Shown: positions 25,267 through 34,822 of the stretch, one piece after another | Layout: each line of letters begins with the position of its first letter | Numbering within the stretch: the stretch's first letter is position 1 | Assembly: GCF_004514425.2 (NCBI RefSeq) | Contig: NZ_MYFN02000002.1 | Span: 124,001-188,000, forward strand | Reading direction: 5' to 3' | Source of the DNA: Shinella sumterensis | GTDB taxonomy: Bacteria > Pseudomonadota > Alphaproteobacteria > Rhizobiales > Rhizobiaceae | DNA: 64,000 nt | Program-made: the position numbers and the translations under genes | Notes under the pieces: model-generated | What the model was told of the DNA's origin: nothing | The model's database searches: none | The model's input: only the letters and a program-made list of their open reading frames with translations

Positions 25267-26721
25267 ATGTATCTCGGGATCGATCTCGGCACATCGGGCG
25301 TCAAGGCCATGCTGATCGGCGACGACCAGGCCGTCGTCGGCTCGGCCTCCAGCAAGGAAGTCACGACCACGCGGCTGCACGACGGCTGGTCCGAGCAGGA
25401 TCCAGCCGACTGGATCCGCGCCACGGAAGAAGCGATCGCAGGCCTGCGCTCGGCCCATCCCGACGCGTTTTCCGCCGTGCGCGGCATCGGTCTTTCCGGC
25501 CACATGCACGGTGCGACGCTTCTCGACGCCGATGACAAGGTTCTCCGGCCCTGCATCATGTGGAACGATACGCGCAGCCACCGCGAAGCGGCAGCGCTGG
25601 ATGCCGATCCGCGCTTCCGCAAGATCACCGGCAATATCGTTTTTCCGGGCTTCACCGCGCCCAAGCTCGCCTGGGTGAAGAACAATGAGCCGGATATCTT
25701 CGCCAAGGTGCGCTGGGTGCTGCTGCCCAAGGACTACCTGCGCCTCTGGCTCGCCGGCGAGCATCTCTCGGAAATGTCGGATTCGGCGGGCACATCCTGG
25801 CTCGACACGGGCGCACGCAAATGGTCCAGCGAGTTGCTTGCAGCAACGGGGCTCGATGAAAGCCAGATGCCCGGTCTCGTGGAAGGCACCGCGCCGGCGG
25901 GAACGTTGCGGCCGGAGCTTGCCGCGAAGTGGGGCCTTCGCGAGGGCATCGTCATTGCCGGCGGCGCCGGCGACAACGCCGCCTCCGCCTGCGGCATGGG
26001 AACGGTGCGCGAGGGCACGGCTTTCGTCTCGCTCGGCACATCCGGCGTGCTCTTTGCGGCCAATGCCCGCTACCTGCCCAATCCGGAAAGCGCCGTGCAC
26101 GCCTTCTGCCACGCACTTCCCGACACCTGGCACCAGATGGGCGTCATCCTCTCGGCCACGGATGCGCTGAACTGGCACGCCCGCGTCACCGGCGCGTCCG
26201 CCGCCGACCTGACGAAGGAGCTGGGCGATACGCTGAAGACGCCGTCCCACGTGACCTTCCTGCCCTATCTCTCCGGCGAACGCACGCCGCACAACGACGC
26301 GACGATCCGCGGCGCCTTCCTCGGTCTCGGCCATGAGGCCGACCGCACGGTTCTGACCCAAGCCGTGCTGGAAGGGGTCGCGTTCGCCATTCGCGACAGT
26401 CTGGAAGCCCTGAAATCCGCCGGCACCGCGCTCACGCGCGTCACCGCCATCGGCGGCGGATCGCGTTCGCGCTACTGGCTGAAGTCCATCGCCACCGCGC
26501 TCGGCCTGCCGGTCGACCTGCCGGCGGATGGTGACTTCGGCGCTGCCTTCGGTGCGGCACGCCTCGGCCTGATCGCTGCGACCGGCGCCAACCCGACGGA
26601 CATCCTGACACCTCCGGCGACGGCGGAGACGATCCATCCGGAGGCAGCGCTGTCGGCCGCCTACGAGGATGCCTATCAGCGCTACCGCCGCCTCTACCCG
26701 GCGATCCGCGCTGCCTACTGA
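25267..26721 (+). CDS. xylB: Xylulokinase
   Basis: 484 residues of the FGGY kinase family. The N-terminal ATP-fold start YLGIDLGTSGVKAML and the xylulokinase signature GLSGHMHGATLLD with MWNDTR (catalytic Asp) near residue 100 are present. C-terminal GGGSRSRYWLKSIATALG binds ATP. It phosphorylates D-xylulose made by XylA, feeding the pentose phosphate pathway. ATG 25267 with GGGAGA upstream gives the usual MYLGID start; the open frame further upstream overlaps the regulator and is not coding. Confidence 0.95.
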   Translation: MYLGIDLGTSGVKAMLIGDDQAVVGSASSKEVTTTRLHDGWSEQDPADWIRATEEAIAGLRSAHPDAFSAVRGIGLSGHMHGATLLDADDKVLRPCIMWNDTRSHREAAALDADPRFRKITGNIVFPGFTAPKLAWVKNNEPDIFAKVRWVLLPKDYLRLWLAGEHLSEMSDSAGTSWLDTGARKWSSELLAATGLDESQMPGLVEGTAPAGTLRPELAAKWGLREGIVIAGGAGDNAASACGMGTVREGTAFVSLGTSGVLFAANARYLPNPESAVHAFCHALPDTWHQMGVILSATDALNWHARVTGASAADLTKELGDTLKTPSHVTFLPYLSGERTPHNDATIRGAFLGLGHEADRTVLTQAVLEGVAFAIRDSLEALKSAGTALTRVTAIGGGSRSRYWLKSIATALGLPVDLPADGDFGAAFGAARLGLIAATGANPTDILTPPATAETIHPEAALSAAYEDAYQRYRRLYPAIRAAY

Positions 26722-26745
26722 CCAACGAGAACGAGAGGAGACACC

Positions 26746-28056
26746 ATGTCCACCGGCTTCTTCGGCGATATCGCCAAGATCAAATATGAAGGCCCCGAGA
26801 GCACCAACCCGCTCGCCTTCCGCCATTACAATCCGGATGAGATTGTCCTGGGCAAGCGCATGGAGGACCATCTGCGCTTCGCCGTCGCCTATTGGCACAC
26901 GTTCGTGTGGCCGGGCGGCGACCCCTTCGGCGGCCAGACCTTCGAGCGTCCCTGGTTCGACGACACGATGAAGGCAGCCAAGCTCAAGGCAGACGTCGCC
27001 TTCGAGTTCTTCCAGCTGCTCGGCGTGCCGTTCTACTGCTTCCACGATGCGGATGTGCGCCCGGAAGGCAAGGACTTCATCGAGAACACGAAGAACCTCA
27101 ACGAGATCGTCGACTATTTCGAGAAGAAGCAGGCCGAGACCGGCGTCAAGCTTTTGTGGGGCACGGCAAACCTGTTCTCCAACCGCCGCTACATGGGCGG
27201 CGCCGCCACCAATCCCGACCCTGACGTCTTCGCCTTCGGCGCTGCGACCGTGAAGACCTGCCTGGACGCCACGCACCGCCTCGGCGGCGACAACTATGTG
27301 CTGTGGGGCGGCCGTGAAGGCTACGAGACGCTGCTCAACACCAATATCGGCCAGGAACTCGACCAGCTCGGCCGTTTCGTCAACATGGTGGTGGAGTACA
27401 AGCACAAGATCGGCTTCAAGGGCGCGATCCTCATCGAGCCGAAGCCGCAGGAGCCGACCAAGCACCAGTACGACTACGATGTCGCGACGGTCTACGGCTT
27501 CCTCAAGAAGTACGGCCTGGAAAACGAGGTCAAGCTCAATATCGAGCAGGGCCATGCCATCCTGGCCGGCCACTCCTTCGAGCACGAGCTGTCTTTGGCC
27601 AATGCGCTCGGCATCTTCGGTTCGATCGATATGAACCGCAACGACTATCAGTCCGGCTGGGACACCGACCAGTTCCCGAACAATGTGCCTGAAATGGCGC
27701 TGGCCTTCTACCAGGTTCTGTCCGGTGGCGGCTTCACGACTGGCGGCACCAATTTCGATGCGAAGCTGCGCCGCCAGTCGATCGATCCGGCGGATCTGCT
27801 GATCGGTCACATCGGCGGCATGGATTGCTGCGCGCGCGGCGTGAAGGCTGCGGCGAAGATGATCGAGGACAAGGCGTTGTCGGCGCCGCTCGCCGATCGT
27901 TATGCCGGATGGCAGACGCCGGAAGCGCAGAAGATCCTGTCGGGCGGTTCGTCGCTGGAAGCGCTGGAAGCCTATGTGGTCAACGGAAACGTCAATCCGC
28001 AGCCGCGCTCCGGCCGTCAGGAATATCTGGAGAACGTGGTCAACCGCTACGTTTGA
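26746..28056 (+). CDS. xylA: Xylose isomerase
   Basis: 436 residues, the length of class II xylose isomerases. Signature elements are [12 protein letters not shown] near residue 100 (catalytic His and Asp), [20 protein letters not shown] near 142, and the metal-binding [15 protein letters not shown] near 232 and [10 protein letters not shown] near 335. It converts D-xylose to D-xylulose in the cytoplasm and is the last gene of lacI-xylB-xylA, 24 bp after xylB. No xylose transporter lies directly beside it; the ABC importer at 31-35 kb could serve but has its own repressor. Confidence 0.97.
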   Translation: MSTGFFGDIAKIKYEGPESTNPLAFRHYNPDEIVLGKRMEDHLRFAVAYWHTFVWPGGDPFGGQTFERPWFDDTMKAAKLKADVAFEFFQLLGVPFYCFHDADVRPEGKDFIENTKNLNEIVDYFEKKQAETGVKLLWGTANLFSNRRYMGGAATNPDPDVFAFGAATVKTCLDATHRLGGDNYVLWGGREGYETLLNTNIGQELDQLGRFVNMVVEYKHKIGFKGAILIEPKPQEPTKHQYDYDVATVYGFLKKYGLENEVKLNIEQGHAILAGHSFEHELSLANALGIFGSIDMNRNDYQSGWDTDQFPNNVPEMALAFYQVLSGGGFTTGGTNFDAKLRRQSIDPADLLIGHIGGMDCCARGVKAAAKMIEDKALSAPLADRYAGWQTPEAQKILSGGSSLEALEAYVVNGNVNPQPRSGRQEYLENVVNRYV

Positions 28057-28076
28057 TTGCGCTTTACAGACTATAC

Positions 28077-28106
28077 GAAGGGCGCCGCTGGCGCCCTTCT
28101 TCGTTT
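28077..28106 (+). terminator. Terminator of the xyl operon
   Basis: 10-bp stem GAAGGGCGCC/GGCGCCCTTC with a 3-base loop, then TTCGTTT, 20 bp after the xylA stop. Confidence 0.88.
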
Positions 28107-28224
28107 CAGACGGTTGAAGCCTCGCCCGTGGCAGATGTACTGCCTTACGTTACGTTATGTAGAATTCTAGTCTTAGGCCGGTTGTATTTTGTATCGTTTC
28201 AGTTGTCCGCATTACGTTATAAAA

Positions 28225-28238
28225 TTGATGTCCATCAA
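28225..28238. promoter_or_regulatory. FNR/FixK-type anaerobox upstream of the globin chemoreceptor
   Basis: TTGAT-GTCC-ATCAA is a perfect match to the FNR/FixK consensus TTGAT-N4-ATCAA. It is embedded in an AT-rich stretch. GATATAGG at 28261-28268 could be a -10 element, which would place the box about 41-43 bp upstream of the start point, the spacing of a class II activated promoter. The rest of 28107-28364 has repeated TTACGTTA words and no gene. Confidence 0.7.
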
Positions 28239-28364
28239 GTTTTGTGCGATTTTCGGTGGCGATATAGGCTTTATTTACCATCATTCCCAAGAGTTAAAGG
28301 GAATCAGGGGTGTCGTGGCCTCAACCTTTGATTGATTCCGGGGCGGCCACCAGGACTATTTCCG

Positions 28365-29873
28365 ATGACCGCGCAGGATGCCAAGACCAAGCAGCTGAAT
28401 GACCGCCTCCAGTTTGTCGATCTCGACGTGACGCAGCGCGCAGCGCTGAAGCGCGTCCTGCCGACGATTTCCGCTTCGCTGGACGGTGCGCTCGACACAT
28501 TCTACCGCAAGGCGCGCGCGACGCCCGAGACCGCGCGCTTCTTTTCCAGCGAGGCGCACATCCAGGGCGCGAAGGGCCGCCAGATCAAGCATTGGGAACT
28601 GATCGGTTCGGCGACATTCGATGCGCAGTATGTCGACGCGGTCACGATGATCGGCAAGACGCATGCCCGCCTCGGGCTCGAGCCGCGCTGGTATATCGGC
28701 GGCTATGCGCTGATCCTCGATTCCATCCTTCAGAACGTCATCGCCAAGCATCTTGAAGGCTTCCTCTTCCGCAAGAAGGCAGCGGCGCTGAGCGAGGAGG
28801 TTTCGTCCATCGTCAAGGCCGCGCTCGTCGACATGGACTATGCGATCTCGGTATATCTCGAAGCGTTGCAGGAAGAGCGTGACAAGGTCGAGACCGAACG
28901 GCAGGCGCAGAATGCCGAGCAGGAGGAGGCCCTTGCCGCGCTCGATACGTCTTTGAACCGTGTGGCCGGGGGCGATCTGACGGCGTCCATCACCAAGCCG
29001 CTTGCGCCGCAGTTCGAGCGGCTGCGATCCAATTTCAACGCCGCCATCGGCAAGCTCGACGATACGCTGGGCTCCATTGCCGCCGCGGCCGAGGACGCTG
29101 CCGGCAATTCCAGCGAGCTGGTGGCCGCGACGAACGACATGTCCAGGCGGACGGAGCAGCAGGCGGCTTCGCTGGAAGAGACTGCGGCGGCGGTCGAGGA
29201 AATCACCACGATCTCACGCGAAGCCGCCAACCGCGCGGAGGAGGCGAGGCGCGTCGTGGGCAGCGCCACCGAGGAGGCGCGCCGCTCCGGCGCCGTCGTC
29301 GAGCAGGCCGTATCGGCGATGAGCGCGATCGAGGATTCTTCGCGTCAGATCACTCAGATCATCGGCGTGATCGACCAGATTTCCTTCCAGACCAATCTTC
29401 TGGCGCTCAATGCCGGCGTCGAGGCCGCCCGCGCCGGCGAGGCGGGCAAGGGCTTTGCCGTCGTGGCGCAGGAGGTTCGCGAACTCGCGCAGAAATCCGC
29501 CGAGGCCGCCAAGGAAATCAAGGCATTGATCGACAAGTCCTTCGAGGATGTGTTGCTCGGCGTATCCCTGGTCAACAAGACCGGCGAGGCGTTGCGCCAT
29601 ATCGGCGAGCAGGTGGTCCATATCAACGGGCATATCGATGCCATCGCCAGCTCCGCGCGCGAGCAATCCGCCGGCATTTCAGAGATCAACACCGCCGTCG
29701 TCAGCATGGACCAGATGACGCAGAAGAATGCCGGCATGGTGGAAGAGACCAATGCCGCCACGCACAGCCTGATGCAGATCAGCACGAAGCTGAAAGGGCT
29801 GGTCGACAGCTTCACGGTCTCGGCCGGGCGCGCCCGGGCAGCATCCTTTGCCGAAGAGCGGCGCTACGGCTGA
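28365..29873 (+). CDS. Soluble globin-coupled methyl-accepting chemotaxis protein
   Basis: 502 residues without membrane segments. Residues 1-165 form a sensor globin; the proximal haem ligand is H100 in IGKTHARLGLEPRWYIGGY, the family signature. A HAMP-like segment (LNRVAGGDLTASITKPL, about 195-250) follows. The MCP signalling hairpin has its tip IDQISFQTNLLALNAGVEAARAGEAGKGFAVVAQEVR near 340-375. It should sense oxygen or another haem ligand and signal to CheA in the cytoplasm, giving aerotaxis. Related to HemAT and to the soluble rhizobial receptors. No CheBR-binding pentapeptide is seen at the C-terminus. A perfect FNR/FixK box upstream suggests induction at low oxygen. Start ATG 28365 with AGGA upstream. 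Confidence 0.9.
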   Translation: MTAQDAKTKQLNDRLQFVDLDVTQRAALKRVLPTISASLDGALDTFYRKARATPETARFFSSEAHIQGAKGRQIKHWELIGSATFDAQYVDAVTMIGKTHARLGLEPRWYIGGYALILDSILQNVIAKHLEGFLFRKKAAALSEEVSSIVKAALVDMDYAISVYLEALQEERDKVETERQAQNAEQEEALAALDTSLNRVAGGDLTASITKPLAPQFERLRSNFNAAIGKLDDTLGSIAAAAEDAAGNSSELVAATNDMSRRTEQQAASLEETAAAVEEITTISREAANRAEEARRVVGSATEEARRSGAVVEQAVSAMSAIEDSSRQITQIIGVIDQISFQTNLLALNAGVEAARAGEAGKGFAVVAQEVRELAQKSAEAAKEIKALIDKSFEDVLLGVSLVNKTGEALRHIGEQVVHINGHIDAIASSAREQSAGISEINTAVVSMDQMTQKNAGMVEETNAATHSLMQISTKLKGLVDSFTVSAGRARAASFAEERRYG

Positions 29874-29876
29874 GGT

Positions 29877-30902
29877 TTAGCGCTTCTGGAAACGCCGCGA
29901 AGGTGCCGAGACGGAATTGCGCACGATGAGGTCGGGGCGCAGTAGGATTTCCGTTTCGGCCGGCTCGCTGTCTGACAGCAGTTCAAAGAGCAGCGCCATG
30001 GCGCTCTTGCCGATGGCCGTGCGCGGCTGGCGGATCGTCGTCAGCGACGGGCTCATGAAGCTCGCTTGCGGGACGTCATCAAAACCGGTGACGGAGAAGT
30101 CTTTCGGAATGTCATAGCCGCGCGCGCCAAGCCCGATCATGACGCCGATGGCCGTCTGGTCGTTCACGCACATGAAGGCGCTCGGCAGCGTGTCGCGCAT
30201 GAAGAGCTGTTCGAGCGCAAGCCGTCCGCTTTCGATGGTGCCGTCGCCCTCCAGCACGATCCGGTCGCTCTCCGGTACGCCCGCTGCGTCCAGCCCCGCG
30301 TCATAACCCTGGCGCCGGCGGGCATAGGCGAGGCGCGTGCGTGAATCGCCGACGAAGGCGATCTTGCGGTGGCCTTCGGCGATCAGCAGATCGATCGCCT
30401 TGCGTGCGCCCTCGATATCGTCGACGCCGACATAGGGAATGCCGCCATTATAGACGGGCTCGAAGACGCCGACGCTGGGCGGCAACCGTGCCGTCATGCT
30501 CTGGTGCCCGAAGGGCAGGATGCCGGTGAAGAGGATCAGCCCGGCAGCCTGGTTCGAATTGAGGAACTTCAGATATTCCAGCCCGCGCTGCGGATCGTTC
30601 TGCGTATGGCCGATCAGGATGCCGTAGCCGTGCGCGCGCGCCTCGTTCTCAAGGCCGACGAGGATATTGGAGAAGTTCGGATCGCCGATGTCGGGTGCGA
30701 CCACGAGGATCATGTTCGACCGGCCAAGCCGCAGGCTGCGCGCCATCGCATTGGTCGTGTAGCCGGTGATGGCGATCGCCTGGTTCACCTTCAGCCGCGT
30801 CGAGTTGGCCACTTTCTCCGGTGTGTGGATCGCCCGCGACACGGTCGCGATCGAGACTTGCGCGATACGCGCGACATCCTCGATCGTGGCTGGGCTGGAC
30901 AT
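29877..30902 (-). CDS. LacI-family repressor of the divergent sugar ABC operon
   Basis: 341 residues. HTH IEDVARIAQVSIATVSRAIHTPEKV at residues 6-30, then a sugar-binding domain with MILVVAPDIGDPNFSNIL and the dimer-interface region typical of GalR/LacI proteins; FSVTGFDDVPQASFMSPSLTTIRQP near 270 is a family hallmark. It diverges from the ribose-type ABC genes, and two operators with TGTAAA half-sites lie between, so it should repress the importer and probably itself. ATG 30902 is preferred; a GTG six codons upstream is possible. It converges on the chemoreceptor with a 3-bp gap. Confidence 0.9.
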   Translation of the reverse strand: MSSPATIEDVARIAQVSIATVSRAIHTPEKVANSTRLKVNQAIAITGYTTNAMARSLRLGRSNMILVVAPDIGDPNFSNILVGLENEARAHGYGILIGHTQNDPQRGLEYLKFLNSNQAAGLILFTGILPFGHQSMTARLPPSVGVFEPVYNGGIPYVGVDDIEGARKAIDLLIAEGHRKIAFVGDSRTRLAYARRRQGYDAGLDAAGVPESDRIVLEGDGTIESGRLALEQLFMRDTLPSAFMCVNDQTAIGVMIGLGARGYDIPKDFSVTGFDDVPQASFMSPSLTTIRQPRTAIGKSAMALLFELLSDSEPAETEILLRPDLIVRNSVSAPSRRFQKR

Positions 30903-31051
30903 CGACAAACTGGCTCTCACTCGGCGGCGACGGTTCCAGATATGCGAAACGATTCTCTATCCGGAACGGCTGGTACAAACGATTTGCGGGACACTACACA
31001 GACTGGCCCGAGGGTCAAACGACGCTTGATGAAAATTCCTGATGTCCGATG

Positions 31052-31067
31052 ATGTAAACCTTTACAT
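31052..31067. promoter_or_regulatory. LacI operator A
   Basis: Perfect inverted repeat ATGTAAA-CC-TTTACAT, 60 bp upstream of the ABC ATPase start. Confidence 0.75.
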
Positions 31068-31073
31068 AGATCG

Positions 31074-31087
31074 TGTAAAGGTTTACA
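31074..31087. promoter_or_regulatory. LacI operator B
   Basis: Perfect inverted repeat TGTAAA-GG-TTTACA. Its centre is 21 bp from that of operator A, two turns of B-DNA, so two repressor dimers would bind the same face. Confidence 0.75.
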
Positions 31088-31126
31088 TAGGGCTCAAGCG
31101 GTCGAGGAGCCGCAGGGAGGAAATCG

Positions 31127-32653
31127 ATGAATTCGGACGTTGCCGACGGCGCACCCGTTGTTCTGGCCGCACGCCGTGTCTCGAAGTCGTTCAACGGCGT
31201 GCAGGTGCTGTTCAGCGTCAACTTCGAGCTGCGCGCCGGCGAAATCCATGCGTTGATGGGAGAGAACGGCGCCGGCAAGTCGACGCTGGTGAAGATTCTT
31301 TCGGGCTTCGAGCAGCCCACCTCCGGTGAAATCCTTCTCGACGGCCAGCCGATCAAACTGCCGCCGAACGGCCAGGCCGAGGCGCTCGGCATCGTCATCA
31401 TCCACCAGGAATTCAATCTCGCGGAGCACCTGACGGTATCCGAGAGCCTTTTCCTCGGGCGCGAAGTCACGCGCTTCGGGGTGCTGGATCGCAAGTTCAT
31501 GCGTGCGGAAACGCGCCGCGTGCTCGATCAGCTCGGCTCTCATGTCGATGAAAATGCGCTGATCAGTTCGCTATCCATCGCCGACAAGCAGATGGTGGAA
31601 ATCGCCAAGGCGATCAGCCGCGATGCGCGCATCATCTTCATGGACGAGCCGACGGCCGTTCTCTCCCGCGAGGAGACCAATTACCTGTTCCGCCAGGTGC
31701 GCAAGCTGCGCGAGCGGGGCACCTCGTTCGTCTTCGTCTCGCACAAGCTGGACGAGGTGATGGAGCTGACCGATCGCGTCACCGTGCTGCGCGATGGCCA
31801 ATGGGTGAAGACGGCGCCGACCAGCATTCTCGACGGCGAGTCCATTGCCCAGCTGATGGTCGGCCGCGAGCTTTCCAGCCTTTACCCGGCCAAGCAGGAG
31901 CCGAGCGTCGACGAAGACGTGATGCTTTCCGTCACGGGACTGTCGACGCATTACGTGCAGGACGCCAGCTTCGATGTGCGCAAGGGCGAAATCCTCGGTT
32001 TCTCCGGCCTTATCGGGTCCGGGCGCACGGAGTTGATGGAAGCGGTTGCCGGTCTCAGGTCCCGTACGGCGGGAGAAGTGTCCGTGCGCGGCACGCCGGT
32101 GCCGGCAGGCGATGTGCATGCCGCCAATCGCGTCGGCATCGCCTACATGACCAAGGACCGCAAGCACAAGGGCCTGCTTTTGAACTCCGGCATGACGGCG
32201 AACCTTACCTTGCAATCGCTGGATCGGCACGGTGACCATGGCTACCTGAGCCCGAAGAGCGAAGCGGCCGCCCTGGAGCGGGCGCGCCGACGCTTCGACA
32301 TCCGCGTGCGCGACGGCCGCGTCGTCGCCGGCCGCATGTCGGGCGGCAACCAGCAGAAGCTTCTTCTTGCCAAGGTCATGGAAACCGAGCCCGACGTCAT
32401 CATCATCGATGAGCCGACGCGCGGCATCGATGTGGGCACCAAGCAGCAGATCTATCACTTCATCTCCGCGCTCGCGCGCGACGGCAAGTCGATCATCGTC
32501 GTCTCCTCAGAGATGCCGGAGATCATCGGGCTTTGCACCCGCGTCGCGGTGATGCGGGAAGGGCGGATCGTCGGCATTCTCGAAGGCGAAGAGATCTCCG
32601 AGCAGGAGATCATGCGCTACTCGGCCGGCCTCAAGAAAAAGACCGCTGCCTGA
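31127..32653 (+). CDS. Sugar ABC transporter ATPase (ribose/CUT2 type)
   Basis: 508 residues with two fused ABC domains, as in RbsA/MglA. The first has Walker A MGENGAGKSTL near 45 and Walker B IIFMDEPTAVLS near 168. The second has a degenerate Walker A (GLIGSGRTELM near 300), an intact signature MSGGNQQKLLLAKVM near 405, and IIIDEPTRGIDVG. It energises uptake of a monosaccharide or polyol. An ideal RBS GGGAGG precedes the ATG. First gene of the operon controlled by the LacI operators. The substrate is not identified by this subunit. Confidence 0.93.
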   Translation: MNSDVADGAPVVLAARRVSKSFNGVQVLFSVNFELRAGEIHALMGENGAGKSTLVKILSGFEQPTSGEILLDGQPIKLPPNGQAEALGIVIIHQEFNLAEHLTVSESLFLGREVTRFGVLDRKFMRAETRRVLDQLGSHVDENALISSLSIADKQMVEIAKAISRDARIIFMDEPTAVLSREETNYLFRQVRKLRERGTSFVFVSHKLDEVMELTDRVTVLRDGQWVKTAPTSILDGESIAQLMVGRELSSLYPAKQEPSVDEDVMLSVTGLSTHYVQDASFDVRKGEILGFSGLIGSGRTELMEAVAGLRSRTAGEVSVRGTPVPAGDVHAANRVGIAYMTKDRKHKGLLLNSGMTANLTLQSLDRHGDHGYLSPKSEAAALERARRRFDIRVRDGRVVAGRMSGGNQQKLLLAKVMETEPDVIIIDEPTRGIDVGTKQQIYHFISALARDGKSIIVVSSEMPEIIGLCTRVAVMREGRIVGILEGEEISEQEIMRYSAGLKKKTAA

Positions 32654-32704
32654 CCCTTAAAGGGCGGGCGGCAACACAACAACGCATTCACGTCGGGGAC
32701 GAAC

Positions 32705-33715
32705 ATGACGGCAAGCGAAGACGCGGCAGAAACCAGCGCGAGGGGCCGCACCTGGCGAGATATCGACCTGAGAGCGGTCGCGCCCTTTGCGGCGCTGGCA
32801 CTGCTTTTGATCGTCGGTGCGCTGGTCAATCCGAATTTCATCGGGCTCAACAATCTCGCGAACGTGGCGACACGCAGCGCCTTCATCGCGATCATCGCGG
32901 TTGGCGCGACCTTCGTCATCTCGTCGGGCGACCTCGATCTTTCGGTCGGGTCTATGGTGGCCTTCGTGGCCAGCATCATGATCCTCTTCATGAATTCCGG
33001 TGCGATTGCCGATCCGTCGCTGATGCTGGCGGCTGCGGTGGCGCTGACGATCATCATCGGCGCCGGCTGCGGCCTGGCGAACGGCCTGATCACCACCGTC
33101 GGCAAGATCGAACCCTTCATCGCCACGCTCGGCACGATGGGCATCTATCGCGGTCTCACCACCTGGCTATCGCAGGGCGGCGCGATCACGCTGCGCGAAC
33201 CGGAATTGCAGGCGCTCTATCGGCCGGCCTATTTCGGCAGCATTCTCGGCGTGCCGGTTCCGATCGTCGTCATCCTGGCGGTGACGATCGTCGCAGCCTT
33301 CGTTCTCTACCGCACCCGCTATGGCCGTCATGTGGTCGCTGTCGGTTCCAACAGCGATGTCGCACGCTATTCCGGCATTCCGGTGAACCGCGTGCGCACC
33401 ATTGCCTTTGTCATCCAGGGGGTCTGTGTGGCGATTGCGGTGCTGCTCTATGTGCCGCGTCTCGGCTCCACTTCGGCCACCACCGGCATTCTGTGGGAAT
33501 TGCAGGCGATCACTGCCGTCGTCGTCGGCGGCACGGCGCTGAAGGGCGGGGCAGGGCGCGTCTGGGGCACGATCTGCGGCGCCTTCATTCTCGAACTGGT
33601 CGGCAACATCATGCTGCTTTCCAACTTCATCAGCGAATATCTGATCGGGGCCATCCAGGGCGCGATCATCATCATTGCGATGCTCGTCCAGCGCTCGCTG
33701 GTACGCAAGTCGTAA
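32705..33715 (+). CDS. Sugar ABC transporter permease (ribose/CUT2 type)
   Basis: 336 residues with about ten hydrophobic helices; one gene serves as a homodimeric permease in this class. Typical CUT2 segments are VISSGDLDLSVGSMVAFVA near 75, IEPFIATLGTMGIYRGL near 140 and ITAVVVGGTALKGGAGRVWGT near 270, the cytoplasmic loop that touches the ATPase. A short cytoplasmic N-terminus precedes helix 1. It lies 51 bp after the ATPase gene. Confidence 0.93.
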   Translation: MTASEDAAETSARGRTWRDIDLRAVAPFAALALLLIVGALVNPNFIGLNNLANVATRSAFIAIIAVGATFVISSGDLDLSVGSMVAFVASIMILFMNSGAIADPSLMLAAAVALTIIIGAGCGLANGLITTVGKIEPFIATLGTMGIYRGLTTWLSQGGAITLREPELQALYRPAYFGSILGVPVPIVVILAVTIVAAFVLYRTRYGRHVVAVGSNSDVARYSGIPVNRVRTIAFVIQGVCVAIAVLLYVPRLGSTSATTGILWELQAITAVVVGGTALKGGAGRVWGTICGAFILELVGNIMLLSNFISEYLIGAIQGAIIIIAMLVQRSLVRKS

Positions 33716-33821
33716 GCCAGGCAATTCCGGCCACAGCACAAGGCGGCCGGGGTTGTGGGAGAACAGTCGGGTTCACAGGTCGCCCGGCCACGAAGCAAGA
33801 CCTGCTTTTGGGAGGAAACTC

Positions 33822-34775
33822 ATGCGCAAGAAACTATTGGGCCTGACGGTCGCCGCGGTTGCCGCCTTTGCCGGCTTCGCCCACGCCCAGGAAGAGAAGA
33901 AGGTCACGATCGGCGTCTCGATCCCGGCCGCCAGCCACGGCTGGACGGCAGGCGTGATCTATCATGCCGAGCGTGTCGCCAAGCAGCTCATGGCCAGCCA
34001 TCCGGGCCTCAACGTCGTGGTCAAGACCTCGCCGGATCCGGCAAGCCAGGCGAATGCCGTGCAGGATCTTGCCACGCAGGGCATCGACGCGCTCGTCATC
34101 CTGCCGACCGATCCGGATCCGCTGGTCAACGCCATCAAGGAAATCAAGGGCAACGGCACCTTCGTCGCGCTTGTCGACCGCGCGCCGAGCGTCAACGACG
34201 GCACCGTGCGCGATCTCTATGTCGCCGGCAACAACTTCGCGCTCGGTGAAGTGGCCGGTCAGTACATCAAGGAGACCACGCCGGAAGCCGAAGTCGTCGT
34301 CATCCGCGGCATGCCGATCCCGATCGACCAGGAGCGCCAGAACGGCTTCGACAAGGGCATCGAAGGCTCGGGCGTCAAGGTTCTCGACCGTCAGTACGGT
34401 AACTGGAACCGCGACGATGCCTTCAAGGTCATGCAGGACTACCTGACCAAGTACCAGAAGATCGATGTCGTATGGTGCCAGGACGACGACATGGCCGTCG
34501 GCGTTCTCCAGGCCATCGAGCAGGCCGGCCGCACGGACATCCAGTATGTCGTCGCGGGCGCCGGTTCGAAGGACATGATCAAGAAGGTCATGGACGGCGA
34601 CAAGATGATCCCCGTCGATGTTCTCTATCCGCCGGCAATGGTCGGTACCGCCCTTGAGATGGCGGCTGCCCATTTCTACGGTCAGGTTCCGGTCCGCGGC
34701 GTCTACACGATCGACGCGACGCTGGTGACGAAGGACAACGCGAAGGACTTCTACTTCCCGGATTCGCCGTTCTGA
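33822..34775 (+). CDS. Sugar ABC transporter periplasmic binding protein
   Basis: 317 residues. A Sec signal peptide (RKKLLGLTVAAVAAFAGFAHA, cleavage after residue 22) is followed by the periplasmic-binding fold of the ribose/galactose family: VTIGVSIPAASHGWTAGV at the start, QGIDALVILPTDPDPL near 90 and a D-x-D region WCQDDDMAVGVL near 225. The ligand is unknown; the aromatic and charged residues cannot be assigned without a model. Third gene of the operon, 106 bp after the permease with a good GGGAGG RBS. Confidence 0.92.
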   Translation: MRKKLLGLTVAAVAAFAGFAHAQEEKKVTIGVSIPAASHGWTAGVIYHAERVAKQLMASHPGLNVVVKTSPDPASQANAVQDLATQGIDALVILPTDPDPLVNAIKEIKGNGTFVALVDRAPSVNDGTVRDLYVAGNNFALGEVAGQYIKETTPEAEVVVIRGMPIPIDQERQNGFDKGIEGSGVKVLDRQYGNWNRDDAFKVMQDYLTKYQKIDVVWCQDDDMAVGVLQAIEQAGRTDIQYVVAGAGSKDMIKKVMDGDKMIPVDVLYPPAMVGTALEMAAAHFYGQVPVRGVYTIDATLVTKDNAKDFYFPDSPF

Positions 34776-34789
34776 TCCATTCCTGATGC

Positions 34790-34822
34790 GCCGCCCGGGA
34801 CATCGTGTTCCGGGCGGCCTTT
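34790..34822 (+). terminator. Terminator after the binding-protein gene
   Basis: 9-bp stem GCCGCCCGG/CCGGGCGGC with an 11-base loop and CTTTC. It probably gives partial termination, separating abundant transporter mRNA from the two enzymes downstream. Confidence 0.75.
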
